Assembly: GCF_024139115.2 (NCBI RefSeq)
Contig: NC_085139.1
Span: forward strand, 106,431,935 to 106,495,934
Direction: 5' to 3'
Origin: Armigeres subalbatus
Taxonomy: Eukaryota; Arthropoda; Insecta; Diptera; Culicidae
Length of the DNA stretch: 64,000 nucleotides
Below the pieces are notes generated by a model. It saw nothing but the letters and a program-made list of their open reading frames with translations, had not been told where the DNA came from and did no database searches. Below, in pieces: positions 11,874-22,990 of the stretch. The position numbers and the translations under genes are program-made. Positions within the stretch are counted from its first letter, which is position 1, and each line of letters begins with the position of its first letter.

Positions 11874-12643
11874 CTAGTCTCTTGAAGATGGCTGGGAAGA
11901 TATTCGATCCGCCATTGGAAGCAACGCAACCGCTGCACTAGGCACGGTGTCCCCGGATCAGAGAAACGACTGGTATGACAGCGAATGTGAGCAGTTAGTG
12001 GAAGAGAAGAATGCAACATGGGCGAGATTGCTGCAACATCGCACGAGGGCGAACGAAGCACGATACATACAGGCGCGGAACAGACAAAACTCGATTTTTT
12101 CGGAGGAAAAAGTGTCAGCAGGAAGATCGAGACCTTGAAGAGACGGATCAACTGTACCGCGCTAATATCGCACGAAAATTCTATGAGAACGGGAATCTTC
12201 TTACAAACAAGACCGGTAGTACTCTACGGACACGAGATCTGGACGATGCTCTTGGAGGACCAATAGGAGTTTTCGAAAGAAAAGTGCTGCGTACCATCTA
12301 TGGTGTGGTGCAGATGGCGGACGGTACGTGGAGAAGACGAATGAACCACTGGTTGCATCAGCTGGAGAACCATCCATCGTTCACACCGCGAAAATCGGAA
12401 GACTGCGGTGGGCCGGGAACGTAGCCAGAATGTCGGACAGTAATCCGGTGAAAATGGTTCTCGACAACGATCCGAGGGGAACAAGAAGGCGAGGTGCACA
12501 GCGGGCAAGGTGAATCTATTAGGTGGAGGACGATTTGCAGACCCTCCGCCGACTGCATGTTTGGCGATGTGCAGCCATGGACCGAGCTGAATGGAGAAGA
12601 CTTTTATGTACTGCACATGCCACTCCGACCTTAGTCTGATAAT
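11874..12643 (+). pseudogene. RTE-like non-LTR retrotransposon, internally deleted and frameshifted
   Basis: The order of fragments is a finger-domain part (NDWYDSECEQLVEEKNATWA, then LYRANIARKFYENG), a jump to VLYGHEIWTML, then FERKVLRTI and RRRMNHWLHQL in one frame, and RLRWAGNVARMSDSNPVKMV in another. The catalytic FADD region between finger and tail is missing, so a large internal deletion occurred, followed by frameshifts. A tail AATAAATAAATAAA near 12638-12650 fits the 3' end. It is oriented head to head with the fragment at 11274-11830. Confidence 0.75.
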
Positions 12644-12939
12644 AAATAAATAAACATTTGGTGACGTGGTGAAACCTTTTTGACCGCAGTATCTTCTGGA
12701 GCCCGTAGTAGGCCCGACTTCCACAGATGATGCGCCTTCGTATTTCACGACTAACATTGTTATTAGCCGTTAAGGATTTTGGTCCCCGTGCATTTTAAAT
12801 GGGGCCGGGATTTTGATTTTACCCGCCCAAATCCCGAAAACATCGCATATGTAAAAATGCATGGGGAAAAATTACGCAAACCAAATTCCCGAGGTGTGAG
12901 GCTACCTTTAGCAAGGATCCAAGGTAGACAAATTTTACA

Positions 12940-14112
12940 ACGCATTTAACAGCACAAGTTGGGATGCCATCGCGCTCTCGTTACTCTGGCTTAGCCTGCC
13001 GGTGGGCCTGTACCGGATTTTGGAAACCTATTTCCAGAACCGTGTACTATTATACGAGACCGATGCCGGTCAAACGTCTATGGGGAGTCAATTCCCGAGT
13101 AGAACTGACTGCAGCACACGCGGTCAGCACGGTGGAGGATTAGATGAGTGCTAGAGACCTGGAGCGCACTCGATATAGACGGAGGTGGTTATCGTCAATA
13201 ACCGCAACATGCAATGATTCATGTGGGTGAAGTCGCGATCGCATCAAAGCGGAGTTTGAAGCTCCTTGGGGCCGTAATAGACGACAAGCTGACCTTCGGC
13301 AGCCATGTCGACTACGCATGCAAGAGGGCTTCGACTGCTGTTGCGGCATTATCGAGGATGATGTCTAACAGTTCCAAGGTGTGTGTCAGTAGACGTACGA
13401 TACTGGCAGGCGTTGTCGTATCTATTCTTAGGTACGGTTACCCGTCTTGGAAACGATGGCGGAGCCCAATGAAGTTTAGTCGGTATCACCGGTACAGTCG
13501 AGTTCGACACTCCAGTACACTTCCGTGTGGTAGCTTGGCAACTACAAAGCACGTGTGCTAGGTTAGTGTGTAAATGCATTCTTCCTTGTAAAAAAAAGTG
13601 ATATCTGCCTACCGTATGTCCTCGTTTCGACGTCGAAAGAAGAGCTATGCTAGACGTTTGCGGTCGGGACACAACCCCGGATACCCTTATCCAGAGGATG
13701 TGGCAAGCGAGGGAGAAGTGGAACGCAGTTTTGACTGCAAGCACTCAGATTGCCTGCAACTTGCAGAGAATTTGGTGCACCGAGCAGCTGTCGACAAGCA
13801 TGACTAACTTGTGATTGGTTAGTTAGAGCGAAAATAGGCTGAGCGTGGGTAAGTGCATGAGAGGTTTGCACATGTCGAGGTAAGAGTGTCGCAGCGGGAA
13901 GGAAACCGCAGTCGCCACCACGAGGCAGAAGAGTGAGCGCATAGGTGTTAGCATAGACTGCACATGCCGAGGTAGGAGGGTCGTAGCGTAGAACTGTTGG
14001 TACCTTGTAACCGTTGGTTTCAATTATAGTTTGTTGGCTCCACCACAAACTTCCCCGTCACTTATCACGCCTGCCAGGGAGATCCCAATACCCACACCCT
14101 ATTAAAAAAAAA
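12940..14112 (+). pseudogene. R1-clade non-LTR retrotransposon, 3' part
   Basis: Sequence near 12950-13110 translates to reverse transcriptase-like stretches (SWDAIALSLLWL, GLYRILETYFQNRV, ETDAG) found in R1-type elements. The frame 13214-13561 continues with IASKRSLKLLGAVIDDKLTF, HVDYACKRASTAVAALSRMM and SILRYG, the R1-type post-catalytic region. The YADD-containing middle is lost and several frameshifts and stops are present. The 3' UTR-like part (13805-14100) has diverged internal repeats and ends in a run of A at 14103-14112. Confidence 0.8.
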
Positions 14113-15469
14113 GAATAAAACTGACAGCCTCACTGGCGGTTGAATCATTAGCTGTCTAATGCAGAGCAAATCGCTATTACACTAATACCACTCGTTACCT
14201 TTCCCTTAGGATAATTTATTTACAGCGGATTGAGAAAAAACGCAACCTATTTCTCGTTTATAACGTCAGCTGTCAGGTCCCTGCACGGAAGGGCAGCCAA
14301 CCTTTTAAATCTGGGTTGCCAAACTTCGTTAAGTGTCCAACTTCAGAATAATTTCCACGAAGCAAAATTTATAAAACTAATTGCAACAAGACATTGAGCC
14401 TCTTTCCGTTCTAGACTATTCAGATAATAGAAGTGCGCGTCGTGTATCTCAAACAGTACTGTAAATGTTAAAAAAATTAACAATAAGTAAGGTGTATAAT
14501 AGTGTTAGGGGAAACTGGGGTAATATGCACCACCGTGGCAAAACGACCCTTTGACGTTTTTGAGGACATTTTCGGCACATTTTCAGGAGTGTTAACAACA
14601 GCGCATGTAGTTCGGATCTCGAACTACGAATCTAGCAGTAAACATTCTTGAAAGTATGTCTGAAACACCGCCAAAAAAGCCAAAAGGTCGTTTTGCTCCG
14701 GGGGTACATTTTACCCCAGTATACCGTATTACCGCCGCAATCAAACCCTCGCCAGAATCGCTATCGACCAAACCTCGTCGCCAACCGTCGCGACCAAGCC
14801 CTCGCCGGCAATGCAATCGGACCGCCGTCAGCCGCCGCCATTAAGCACTCGTCGGTAAGCAAAGCCATCGACCTCTCCTTGCCGTCGAGCACCGCGGTCA
14901 AGCATTCGCCAGCAACGTCAGCCTGTCAGCACTCGCCGAAGATCACCACCCCGCATGCATGCCACCGTCCGCCAAGCTAGCCAACGAGCACCACCACCCA
15001 GAAAGCGCAAGTACACCTATTCCAATGTATGTCTCTCTCTCTAGGGCCCAGTAGAGGCCAAATAAATATAAGTATGTAAAAATTTGTAAATTTGTAAATT
15101 TAATGTACGGTGGTCAGTTCTTTTTAGAAACACACAATAATAGCCCTTATACACCCTTTTGCTATTTTGCTCGCTCTTCCGTGCCCAAAAAGGGGGCAAT
15201 CAAGCCTCGATCTTTTTAGTCTGCTGGATAAGAGAGAATTCTACCTTGCTTTTCAATTGCTTCTGGAATTTGGTCGGTTTTATCTTCTCGTTCAGAACTG
15301 ATAGCTGTCGAGTCGATTCCAGCTCCTGCTAAAGGTGAGTTGCCTAGGAAGGTTGTGTAACGGTGTTATTAGCGTAAACGACCCCATGCTCAACAGAATT
15401 TCCCCACTCACTGCATCCCGATTGAGCAGCTGAGAGCTACAACCTATCGCTATCGACACCACGAGGCAT
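14113..15469. other. Stretch with a short basic/proline-rich open frame, no clear gene
   Basis: A 62-codon frame at 14656-14844 (start MSETPPKKPKGRFAPG) runs into a low-complexity stretch with repeated GCC/TCG-rich triplets until about 14960. A CT run and AATAAA follow near 15035-15065. The sequence GGGGAAACTGGGGTAATATG at about 14510 resembles a DNA-element terminus without a visible partner. None of this is assigned to a family. Confidence 0.3.
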
Positions 15470-15910
15470 GGCAGATGAGAGTAGAGTGAGCATCCAAGTC
15501 AGCCTCACGTGGCATGTTAGAAGTGAGCATCTAAGTCAGACTCACATCACAGATAACTCACTTTGAACAAAATGCAATCAAAATCATCGTCACGGAAACA
15601 TCGCGCAATGCTAAATGCACTGTGAGTGGACAAGCGGTAACCAGATGTCGGTAGTGTGCAAACGTCAAACGCAAACGAATCCGATGGAAGCACCATCGGT
15701 GGCCGATTAACCACTTACTAAAAATTGAATTCATCGTTAAAAAGGTGAATGATGGAACTTATATTGAGTGAGACGTCTGTTTCTCTGTGCTCACATGGTA
15801 TGTTAAGGGCGAGCACCCAAGTCAGCCTCGCATGGCATGTCAGAAGTGAGAACCTAAGTAAGTCCCACATGGTGTGTCATAGCGTGTGTCAGGAGGAGTA
15901 TCAGGGTGTG
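15470..15910 (+). repeat. R1-type 3' UTR diverged tandem repeats, first block
   Basis: Copies of a unit like GAGCACCCAAGTCAGCCTCA followed by CATGGCATGTCAGAA recur at about 15490, 15525, 15805 and 15850. The string CAGGGTGTG ends the block and is the target of the Feilai insertion. The pattern continues after the SINE at 16201. Confidence 0.6.
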
Positions 15911-16200
15911 GCCCTCCTTAGCCGTGCGGTAAGACGCGCCGCTACAAAGCAAGACCATGCTGAGGGTGGCTGGGTTCGATTCCCGATTCCAGGTCTAGGC
16001 AATTTTCGGATTGGAAATTGTCTCGACTTCCCTGGGCATAAAAGTATCATCGTGTTAGCCTCATGATATACGAATGCAAAAATGGTAACTTGGCTTAGAA
16101 ACCTCGCAGTTAATAACTGTGGAAGTGCTTAATGAACACTAAGCTGCGAGGCGGCTCTGTCCCAGTGTGCGGATGTAATGCCAATAAGAAGAAGAAGAAG
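15911..16200 (+). mobile_element. Feilai-type tRNA-derived SINE, full length
   Basis: The head GGCCCTCCTTAGCCGTGCGG and the B-box-like GGGTTCGATTCCCGATTCC form a tRNA-like promoter, followed by the body (AATTTTCGGATTGGAAATTG, AAACCTCGCAGTTAATAACT) and a GAA-repeat tail. CAGGGTGTG flanks both sides (15902-15910, 16201-16209), a 9-bp target duplication. It sits inside an R1-type 3' UTR. I recognise the sequence as the Aedes Feilai family. Confidence 0.93.
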
Positions 16201-16260
16201 CAGGGTGTGCTAGAGTGTGTAATAATTGGGTAAGTATGGCCTGAGCTATGCTGAGACTCC

Positions 16261-17374
16261 CTGAACCAATGGCCTCAGGGTCGGCACGCTCACCTCAAGC
16301 TACTCGCGGGCAGGGAACTCTCGCAATCAAAATGTAGGGAAAACCACAGAGCTTCACAATGCGACACTTTATTTCCTCCACTCTTTCACTTACTTAAGTC
16401 TAGCTAACCTGTCTTCCTCGGGGCCCCTCTTCCTGGCAGCACTCCACCACTTCACTTCTTCCTTCTTCAACTCCTGTCCTTCCTCGTCCTCTGCCTAGCT
16501 CTCCTTCCGTCCTTCCTTGTCTTTAATCTTCGATGCAAGGGCATTCACGCCGGCGACGGCGGCTTTCTGCCTCTTCGGTACTTCCTTCGCCCTTCAACGG
16601 CCTACGTAGCGTCGGTGGCTGACACCTTCCTCCTTCTGTTGCCGACGACTCGGCTCGCTGCGGCTTTCGGGGGTAACGCCAGGGTGGCTTGGGGATCTCC
16701 CTCGCTCCTTGCCGCGGTCCAAAACGACCAATAAGATGGCCGAACGGCTATCGGCGGAACAATGCCGAATCAGGCCGACAATGGAACCTGGGTACGATGG
16801 CGGTTCTCGATGGGGTTTAACCAAGGATTAAACCATAAAAACGGCGGGGTTCTGAGAAGGAGAAAATGCTGGGATCAGCTTCTGTCTCCGGAAGCAGCCA
16901 CTTTAAGTTACCTGACGTCCTCTACGCCTGGTCTTCTTCCACAAACTCTCTCACTTCAACTTCTTCTAATTTGGTGCTTTCGCTAGCTTTAAAACTTTAT
17001 TCCGTTCACTTCGAATTGCGTTGGATAAGTGACGGTTTCAGGCTTGTTTCCTGCATTCTAGGGTCATGACCTCCTTTTTCAGGTCAGTCACCTCGCATCA
17101 TTCCATCAACCCAATTACGCCACCCCTTCATGGCTGCTCGACGATGGTGCTTCTGGCCCTCTGGTGTTGGGTTGGAGGACTATGGTGAGTGGTTGGCTGC
17201 GGTCTTCTAGGGTGGTGGAGGCTAATCACGCCCTGCTCTACTGCAGTCGCTATTGTACATGGAAAACCTACTCATAAAGACGAGTTTTACCTGCCATTCA
17301 CAAACAATTCACGCATAACACTAAAATTCCACGAATTTCTCGGCAACACTCATCACATAACATAACCAACACTT
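16261..17374. other. GC-rich unclassified segment, possibly LTR or UTR of a retroelement
   Basis: Pyrimidine-rich on the plus strand, with many CTTCCTTC-like words, and no long frame. It interrupts the R1-type tail repeats, which resume at 17375. Its texture is like the 20420-21240 segment. I cannot name the family. Confidence 0.25.
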
Positions 17375-17530
17375 ACAAGTGAGCACCCAAATTAGTCTCA
17401 AATTGGTGTGCTAGAGCGTGAATCAGGTGGTAGGGTGAGCGAGCACCCAAGTTAGACTCACATGGTATGTCAGCGATGAGCATCCAAGTAAGACATTGTG
17501 CGTCAGAAAAAGTGTGGGGAATTAGTGGGG
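17375..17530 (+). repeat. R1-type 3' UTR diverged tandem repeats, second block
   Basis: The units GAGCACCCAAATTAGTCTCA, GAGCACCCAAGTTAGACTCA and GAGCATCCAAGTAAG repeat in the same orientation as the 15.5-kb block. Confidence 0.55.
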
Positions 17531-18206
17531 AATTAGTAGAGAGGGTAACTCAAGTTACCTTCCATTGCCTGGGTGGGTTTAGTGGGTCGGCCATCTGTCA
17601 ACCCCAGATTTGCCTTCATCCTTCATCTATGAAAAAAACACACACATACAGACAACACCTCAGCTCGTTGGTAGCTGATATGTTAACGATCAATTTCGCA
17701 GAACGTTATACGATGGATAAATGAACTTTTATATAGTTTTCGGTTGATTTATTGAGAGTTTGATTGCGAACTTTGGAATTCTTTGATTGTCATAAAAACA
17801 TACGCATACAATCAATGGTGCCTGTGATGTGTGGTCTGGGTTTTGGGAGGGTTTTTCGTCGACTTGAAGTCGAAGAAAATACTGTCATGATTTATTCTTT
17901 CTGGCTGCAAATCGAAAAAAAATCTTTAGTGGCCAAACAGTTTGTGCTAGATTAGAAATTTGTTTATATATCGAATGTAAAAGTACAAAACTTCGTATCC
18001 CTATGCAGGTCTTCTTCATGAGTAAAGGTTAGAGTAAATGATGTATTTTGGACATCTGGATTTATTTTAGACTTTCGGCTAAATTTTGCGCATTTTTCTA
18101 CTTAGCTTTACTTAGCTCTACTTTAGTCTCCTTCATAATCACATTTCTAACCATATTTATGTAACAAATTAAAGAAAATATAGCCAAAAGTCTAAAATAT
18201 ATTCAG
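17531..18206. other. Non-coding stretch with a fragment of a hairpin MITE
   Basis: At about 17697-17755 the sequence GCAGAACGTTATACGATGG, followed by ATGAACTTTTATATAGTTTT, matches one arm of the hairpin at 33797-33981. No gene is seen. Confidence 0.4.
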
Positions 18207-18229
18207 ATGTCCAAAATACCATCTTAAGC

Positions 18230-18679
18230 AAGACGAGCTCGGTGGTCTAGTGGCTACCGCTTCTGCCTTATAAGCAGGAGGTCGTGGGTTCAATTTCAGG
18301 CACGTCCATTTCATACTTTCTATTTCTATCTTAGTTCTTTCTGTGTTTCACGTTCTATCAAAATGATTCCTACTGTTATAACCTTCCGCACAATCCCAAA
18401 ATCTCCAGTGGCACCTATGAGAGGTCGTAGTCGTTCTCTGAATCTTTCTTAAGTAGGTGTCCAGCTAACCATCCTTCCCCTTCCTCAGCATTCACAAGGA
18501 CGTGGCCAGGACAGATCTCGACTATTGGAGAGTGCATTGCTTCCATCTAAGAGGTAGTGATTAGTCCCAAATCATTATCTGTGGTAACGGATGAAAGTGA
18601 TGCTACTCTCGTACAATAGTCTTGGCTTGTACCACCTACAAATTTATGCGAATTGCTCAATGCTAATGCCAATGCTAAT
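18230..18679 (+). mobile_element. tRNA-derived SINE of ~450 bp with long target duplication
   Basis: The head contains an A-box-like TGGTCTAGTGGCTAC and a B-box-like GGGTTCAATTTCAGG with tRNA spacing, followed by a unique body and a tail of repeated AATGCTAATGCC units. The sequence running from TCCAAAATACC to ATCTTAAGC lies directly before (18209-18229) and after (18680-18700), a target duplication of about 21 bp with no mismatch, so the insertion looks young. The head does not fold as a functional tRNA because the acceptor ends do not pair. The family is different from Feilai. Confidence 0.88.
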
Positions 18680-18778
18680 GTCCAAAATACCATCTTAAGC
18701 CTATATGTGGGTTTTATACAGTACTGTAGAGAGCTTGACAGCTTATGCAAGTCTTGACCAAAACCAACATATGGTTTA

Positions 18779-20287
18779 GGGTCAATTGGCGGAACGCCGT
18801 TTGACCGAATATCGTTTGGCTTAATGCCATTTGGACTAAAGGAAGTAGGAAGAAGGAAGACAGAAGATGGAAGAAGTAAGAGGGAAAAAGGAAGACGAAA
18901 GTAGCATGCTTAGTCTTCCGGCTAACAAAGCAACAATGAAGAAGGAAGAAGGAAGAAGGAAGAAGGAAGAAGGAAGAAGGAAGAAGGAAGAAGGAAGAAG
19001 GAAGAAGGAAAAAGGAAGGAGGAAGAAGGAAGAAAGAAAAAGGAAGAAGGAAGAAGGAAGAAGGAAGGAGGAAGAAGGAAAAAGGAAGAAGGAAGAAGGA
19101 AGAAGGAAGAAGGAAGAAGGAAGAAGGAAGAAGGAAGAAGGAAGAAGGAAGAAGGAAGAAGGAAGAAGGAAGAAGGAAGAAGGAAGAAGGAAGAAGGAAG
19201 AAAGAAGAAGAAAGAAGGAAGAAGGAAGAAGGAAGAAGGAAGAAGGAAGAAGGAAGAAGGAAGAAGGCAGAAGGCAGAAGGAAGGAGGAAGAAGGAAGAA
19301 GGAAGAAGGAAGAAGGAAGAAGGAAGAAGGAAGAAGGAAGAAGGAAGAAGGAAGAAGGAAGAAGGAAGAAGGAAGAAGGAAGAAGGAAGAAGAAAGAAGG
19401 AAGAAGGATGAAAGAAGAAGGAAGAAAAGAGTGCAATATGGAGGAAGGAAGAAAAAAAGGAAAAAGAAATGAAGAAGGAGAAAGGGAGAGAAAGGAAGAA
19501 GAAAGAAGGACGAAGGAAGAAGGAAAAAAAAGAAAGAAGGAAGAAAAAAGAAGAAGTAAGAAAGAAAAAGGAAGAAGGAAGAAAAAAGAAGGAAGAAGAA
19601 AGGCGGAAGGATAAGAGCGGAAGAAGAAAGAAAGAAAAAAAAACATAAAGAAGGAACAAGGAAGAAGAAATGAGGAAGGAGAAAGGCGGAGAAAGAAGCT
19701 TCCTTCCTCCTTTCGGATAGAAAAAAGAAAGAAGGAAGACGGAAGAAGGACGAAGGAACAAAGAAGAAAGAAGGAAGAAGAAAGAAGAAGAAAGAAAGAA
19801 AAAGGAAGAAGGAAGAAGAAAGGCGGAAGAAGAAAGAAGTTAGAAAGAAAACCTGAAAAGGAAAAAAGAAACAAGGAAGAATAAATGAGGAAGGAGAATC
19901 GAAGAGGGAATACGGAAGAAAGAAAACAGAAATAATGAAGACGGAAGAAGGAACAAAGAAGAAGGAAGAAGGATGAAGAAAGAAGGGAGAAGGAAGAAGG
20001 GAGAAAGAAGAAGGAAGAAGCAAGAAAGAAGAAGGTGGAAGAAAGAAGGAAGAAGGAAGAAGGAAGAAAGAAAAGGGAAGAAGGAAGAAGGAAGAAGGAA
20101 GAAGAAAGAAGCAAGAAGGAAGAACGAAGAAGGAAGAAAGAAGAAGGAAGAAGTTCCCAGTTCACTTTTCACTTCCTACTTTTCATTACTAATTATTACT
20201 AACTTGCAATTTGAGGTCAAATTTTTCAAAACTTTTCGGCCAAATGGCATTCGGCCAAACGACATTCGGCTAAATGGCCTGACACCC
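18779..20287. mobile_element. Inverted-repeat element filled by a polypurine array
   Basis: The left flank (18779-18840: CGTTTGACCGAATATCG, TTTGGCTTAATGCCATTTGG) and the right flank (20236-20287: CGGCCAAATGGCATTCGGCC, AAACGACATTCGG) are imperfect reverse complements over about 50 bp. They enclose the GGAAGAA array. Whether the array was in the ancestral element or grew later is not visible. Confidence 0.6.
18839..20155 (+). repeat. (GGAAGAA)n polypurine microsatellite, about 1.3 kb
   Basis: The heptamer GGAAGAA is repeated nearly perfectly from about 18940 to 19400 and degenerates to the right with AAAGAA, GGCGG and CGAAGG variants. One strand is almost pure purine for over a kilobase, apart from a short pyrimidine patch near 19700. 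The heptamer period gives long open frames in several phases. These are repeat artefacts, not genes. Confidence 0.97.
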
Positions 20288-21469
20288 AACATTTGTATTA
20301 CTTACTCGCTGGTTTTATGTTAGTTCCATTTTATAGTTCTGAAGAGGAATACAAGAACATTAGACGCGTGGCTACTAAAAAAAGACAGGAACACCGTAGT
20401 CGACCAGAGGTCATACAGACTGAACACTTAACACCTTGAAAGCCCTGAGCTTCCCTTCATACAATTCACCCCGGCAGGGCGGCCTAGAGCAGGGTACTCC
20501 CACTTCCCTTCGGATTTCGGATGGACAAAATGTACGAAAAGAAGAAATATTTCAAATTAAAAAATCTTATATTCTATCTGACTCTCCCTTGCTACGGCAC
20601 TGGTCGACTCACTGCTCTCGTTGGGGCCCCTTCGTCGACGGTAGCACGGCAGCGGCTGGCTAACTGGTCTCTCGCTTTCTTCTTCCGTCCTTTCTTCTTC
20701 GGTTCTTCTTCTTATTCTCCTCCTTCTTCTTCTTCTCCTTCTTCACTTTCTCACTCTCGGGCTTTATAGACGGCCACGGCAGCCGTCCTTAACTTTTAGC
20801 TAGGGGGAAGAGCAAGCTCCTTTGTCGGATCCCCCCTAGCGACGCTGGTGTAAAATCACAGAACCTGCCTACTCGCCGTAGACGGTCCAATTAGTGACCG
20901 CAGTTCACTACTACAGGTGGTACGCCCCTTTGTACGCTCCTGTCTTCGCTCTCTTTGGCTGTTAACTGCGAGGGCGAGGAACTGTATTGACTGAGCCCCC
21001 ACAGTGAGAACGGCGGGTGTTTTGGGGATCTTTGACTTTACCGCTGGGAAGCGAAACACTCCTTTACGATGAGCTTCCCAGTATGGCGGCGATCCTACAC
21101 CCTAATGCACTGCACTAACACAGCACTTTTCTTCGTTCCCGAACCGGCACTTCTCGGGGGAACCACTTTTCCACTCCCGACTATGCTGGGACTTAGTTAG
21201 CCAGCTAAACGCGCACCACGGATGGATATCCGGCACCAAAACTCCGAGTCAAAACTAGCGGGTTGTCAAAACGCGTGCGATCGTCTTCGCGGTTCGTAAC
21301 TCTCTCTTTTCACGTCATCGACCAGACCAAAACAAATAATCGCCATCGCTCCTGCCACCGTGCTCGGCTGTTATGCTGCTTATGTATGAGCGCCGCTTTT
21401 AGGCCTACGGGAGGAGCTCTGGCGCTAACTTTATTTAAAAACCTATTTAAACAAGCACTATAATTTAAA
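20288..21469. other. GC-rich unclassified segment, possibly reverse-strand LTR/UTR
   Basis: No long frame. On the minus strand there is a TATA-like GTCTATAAAGCCCGAGAGTG (about 20754-20773) upstream of purine-rich leader-like DNA. The texture resembles 16261-17374. The segment may be the control region of a retroelement, but no LTR pair or coding domain is present. Confidence 0.25.
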
Positions 21470-21846
21470 TTCAACAAAACAAAACCCTATACAAAACAAT
21501 GTGAACAAAATTTAATTCAAAAACAAACAAATTAAAATATTCACAATCCACAGTGGTGGTGTATGTTGCCATATCAAAATAAAACGAAAGCATAATGGGT
21601 AGCCAGTTAAAACGACACCAAACTACCCAAAATACACTCAGCGACCAGACTAAACAAAACGGGTTAATTGTAACTCGCAGGATACAACCTAGCATGAGAC
21701 AACGGACAGAACACCCAATGGACCAGTGGAGAATTTTTCGATCATGAAAAGTTTCCTCCTTACCGGGGCGGGAATCGGACCCACACTCCATAGCACATGT
21801 GTCTAGATGAATGACGTCGCTAACCGTACGGCCATGAAGCCCACAA
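21470..21846 (-). mobile_element. tRNA-derived SINE, third type
   Basis: On the minus strand the head reads TTCATGGCCGTACGGTTAGC, then GTGGGTCCGATTCCCGCC, which looks like A and B boxes of a tRNA promoter. The body runs to AT-rich sequence near 21470. The family is unidentified. It ends where a Feilai fragment begins. Confidence 0.5.
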
Positions 21847-21899
21847 AGCAAGACCATGCTGAGGGTGGCTGGGTTCGATTCCCGGTGCCGGCCTAGGTA
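21843..21899 (+). mobile_element. Feilai SINE, 5' piece of a split copy
   Basis: ACAAAGCAAGACCATGCTGA through GGTTCGATTCCCGGTGCC and GGCCTAGGTA match the Feilai head and B box. The copy stops at TA, where the 4.9-kb element begins, and resumes at 26795. The first ~45 bp of the SINE are missing. Confidence 0.85.
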
Positions 21900-22187
21900 C
21901 ACACAAAAAACAAAAATGGTTTTATTAAAAATTTTGAACTTTTATTCTGAAAACTGTTTTGTTTTCTTTGAAATGAAAGTAAAATTGTTTGAAGTAAATG
22001 TCTTTTATTGGATTTCAAAGTGTTATTCACCTTAATATAGCTTATATTCAAAAGTTCATCCTTTCAAAAATAAAACTTTAGAACTGTCAATTCACCCACA
22101 AAAAAATTGTACCGCTCAATGTGTCAAACTCGTTGACGAAAACGGTAGAGCAGAAGTTTACCAAAACAATCTCTTCGGTGCTTATAC

Positions 22188-22447
22188 TTTTGACGTAAAC
22201 TACGTCTAAGGGGAAGCCTCAGATACAGGGTGCAAAATGAAAATTTCCAAATTGGGGACCGTCACGAAATCATGTAAGATTTCAAACGGTAATAGCGTCT
22301 TTATCTTTCGATGGATTTTCGACATTTGCTTATCAATCGATTCGGAAACTCTCCAGCAATTTGCCAATTCTATTGATACTATTGATTATCAACGTTAAAC
22401 TATTGAAAATGTTATTTCTTTACAAACCGGGTGAAAAATTCAATCCC
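22188..22447 (+). repeat. Module A, copy 1
   Basis: Begins TTTTGACGTAAACTACGTCT and includes CTCAGATACAGGGTG, TAGCGTCTTTATCTTTCGAT, GGAAACTCTCCAGCAATTTG and GGGTGAAAAATTCAAT. The first part recurs at 22832 and 24028. Confidence 0.85.
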
Positions 22448-22524
22448 GTTCATAAATCCCCAACCCGGACATCAGATTGCAGTAACGTACGGGCCTTTTG
22501 ATCCACTGCTTCGTTTTCCCTGTG

Positions 22525-22533
22525 TATAAAAAG
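22525..22533 (+). promoter_or_regulatory. TATA box TATAAAAAG
   Basis: TATAAAAAG lies in GC-rich DNA, followed 30-40 bp later by CATTTTCATTCTGC, which resembles the pyrimidine-CATTC cap sites of histone genes. The transcribed part leads to the first stem-loop at 22777. Function is inferred from layout only. Confidence 0.45.
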
Positions 22534-22776
22534 CCCCGTGTTTCGCGTTCGCGCGTCATTTTCATTCTGCATGTCACGGAGAACGGACGATTTCGTTCGC
22601 ACGGGAGGGCTCGTTGATTGAGATTTATGAGTGATGATGCGGATGAAATTTTTCGTCAGGTGGTGGTGGCAGTCGTGGCAACAGCAGTATATCTTTTCAT
22701 CCGTGTTCCCAACAGCATCGTTGAATCTGGCAATCAACGTCGTGCTGTTGATGAGGCACATAAGTGGAAATAAATG

Positions 22777-22792
22777 GGTTCTTTTCAGGACC
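22777..22792 (+). other. Sequence matching the histone mRNA 3' stem-loop consensus, copy 1
   Basis: GGTTCTTTTCAGGACC followed by ACCA matches the histone processing consensus (GGYYYTTHTNARRRCC, then ACCA). The stem has six pairs with a four-base TTTC loop. No intact histone frame precedes it, so this would be the 3' end of a deleted or decayed histone gene. Confidence 0.5.
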
Positions 22793-22831
22793 ACCATTAT
22801 GTTTGGGAGTAAGGTTAAGTTGAAATAATTT

Positions 22832-22990
22832 TTTGACGTATACTACGACTAAGGGGAAGACTCAGATACAGGGTGTAAAACGGAAATTTCCAAATTCGAG
22901 ACCGTCGCGAAATAAGGATAGATTTCAAACACTTATAGCGTCTTTATCTTTCGATGGATTTTTAATCACTTACTCCGCAGAAGTCGAATG
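22832..22990 (+). repeat. Module A, copy 2
   Basis: TTTTTGACGTATACTACGAC, then CTCAGATACAGGGTGTAAAA and TAGCGTCTTTATCTTTCGAT. It lies 40 bp after the first histone-like stem-loop and is shorter than copy 1. Confidence 0.8.

Noticed and set aside
18230..18310. Possible functional tRNA gene
   Set aside because: A and B boxes are present but the acceptor ends do not pair and the unit continues into a SINE body with target duplications.
18714..20172. Long open frames of up to 483 codons on both strands
   Set aside because: They are produced by the heptamer GGAAGAA repeat, which gives low-complexity peptides in several phases. They contain no domain.
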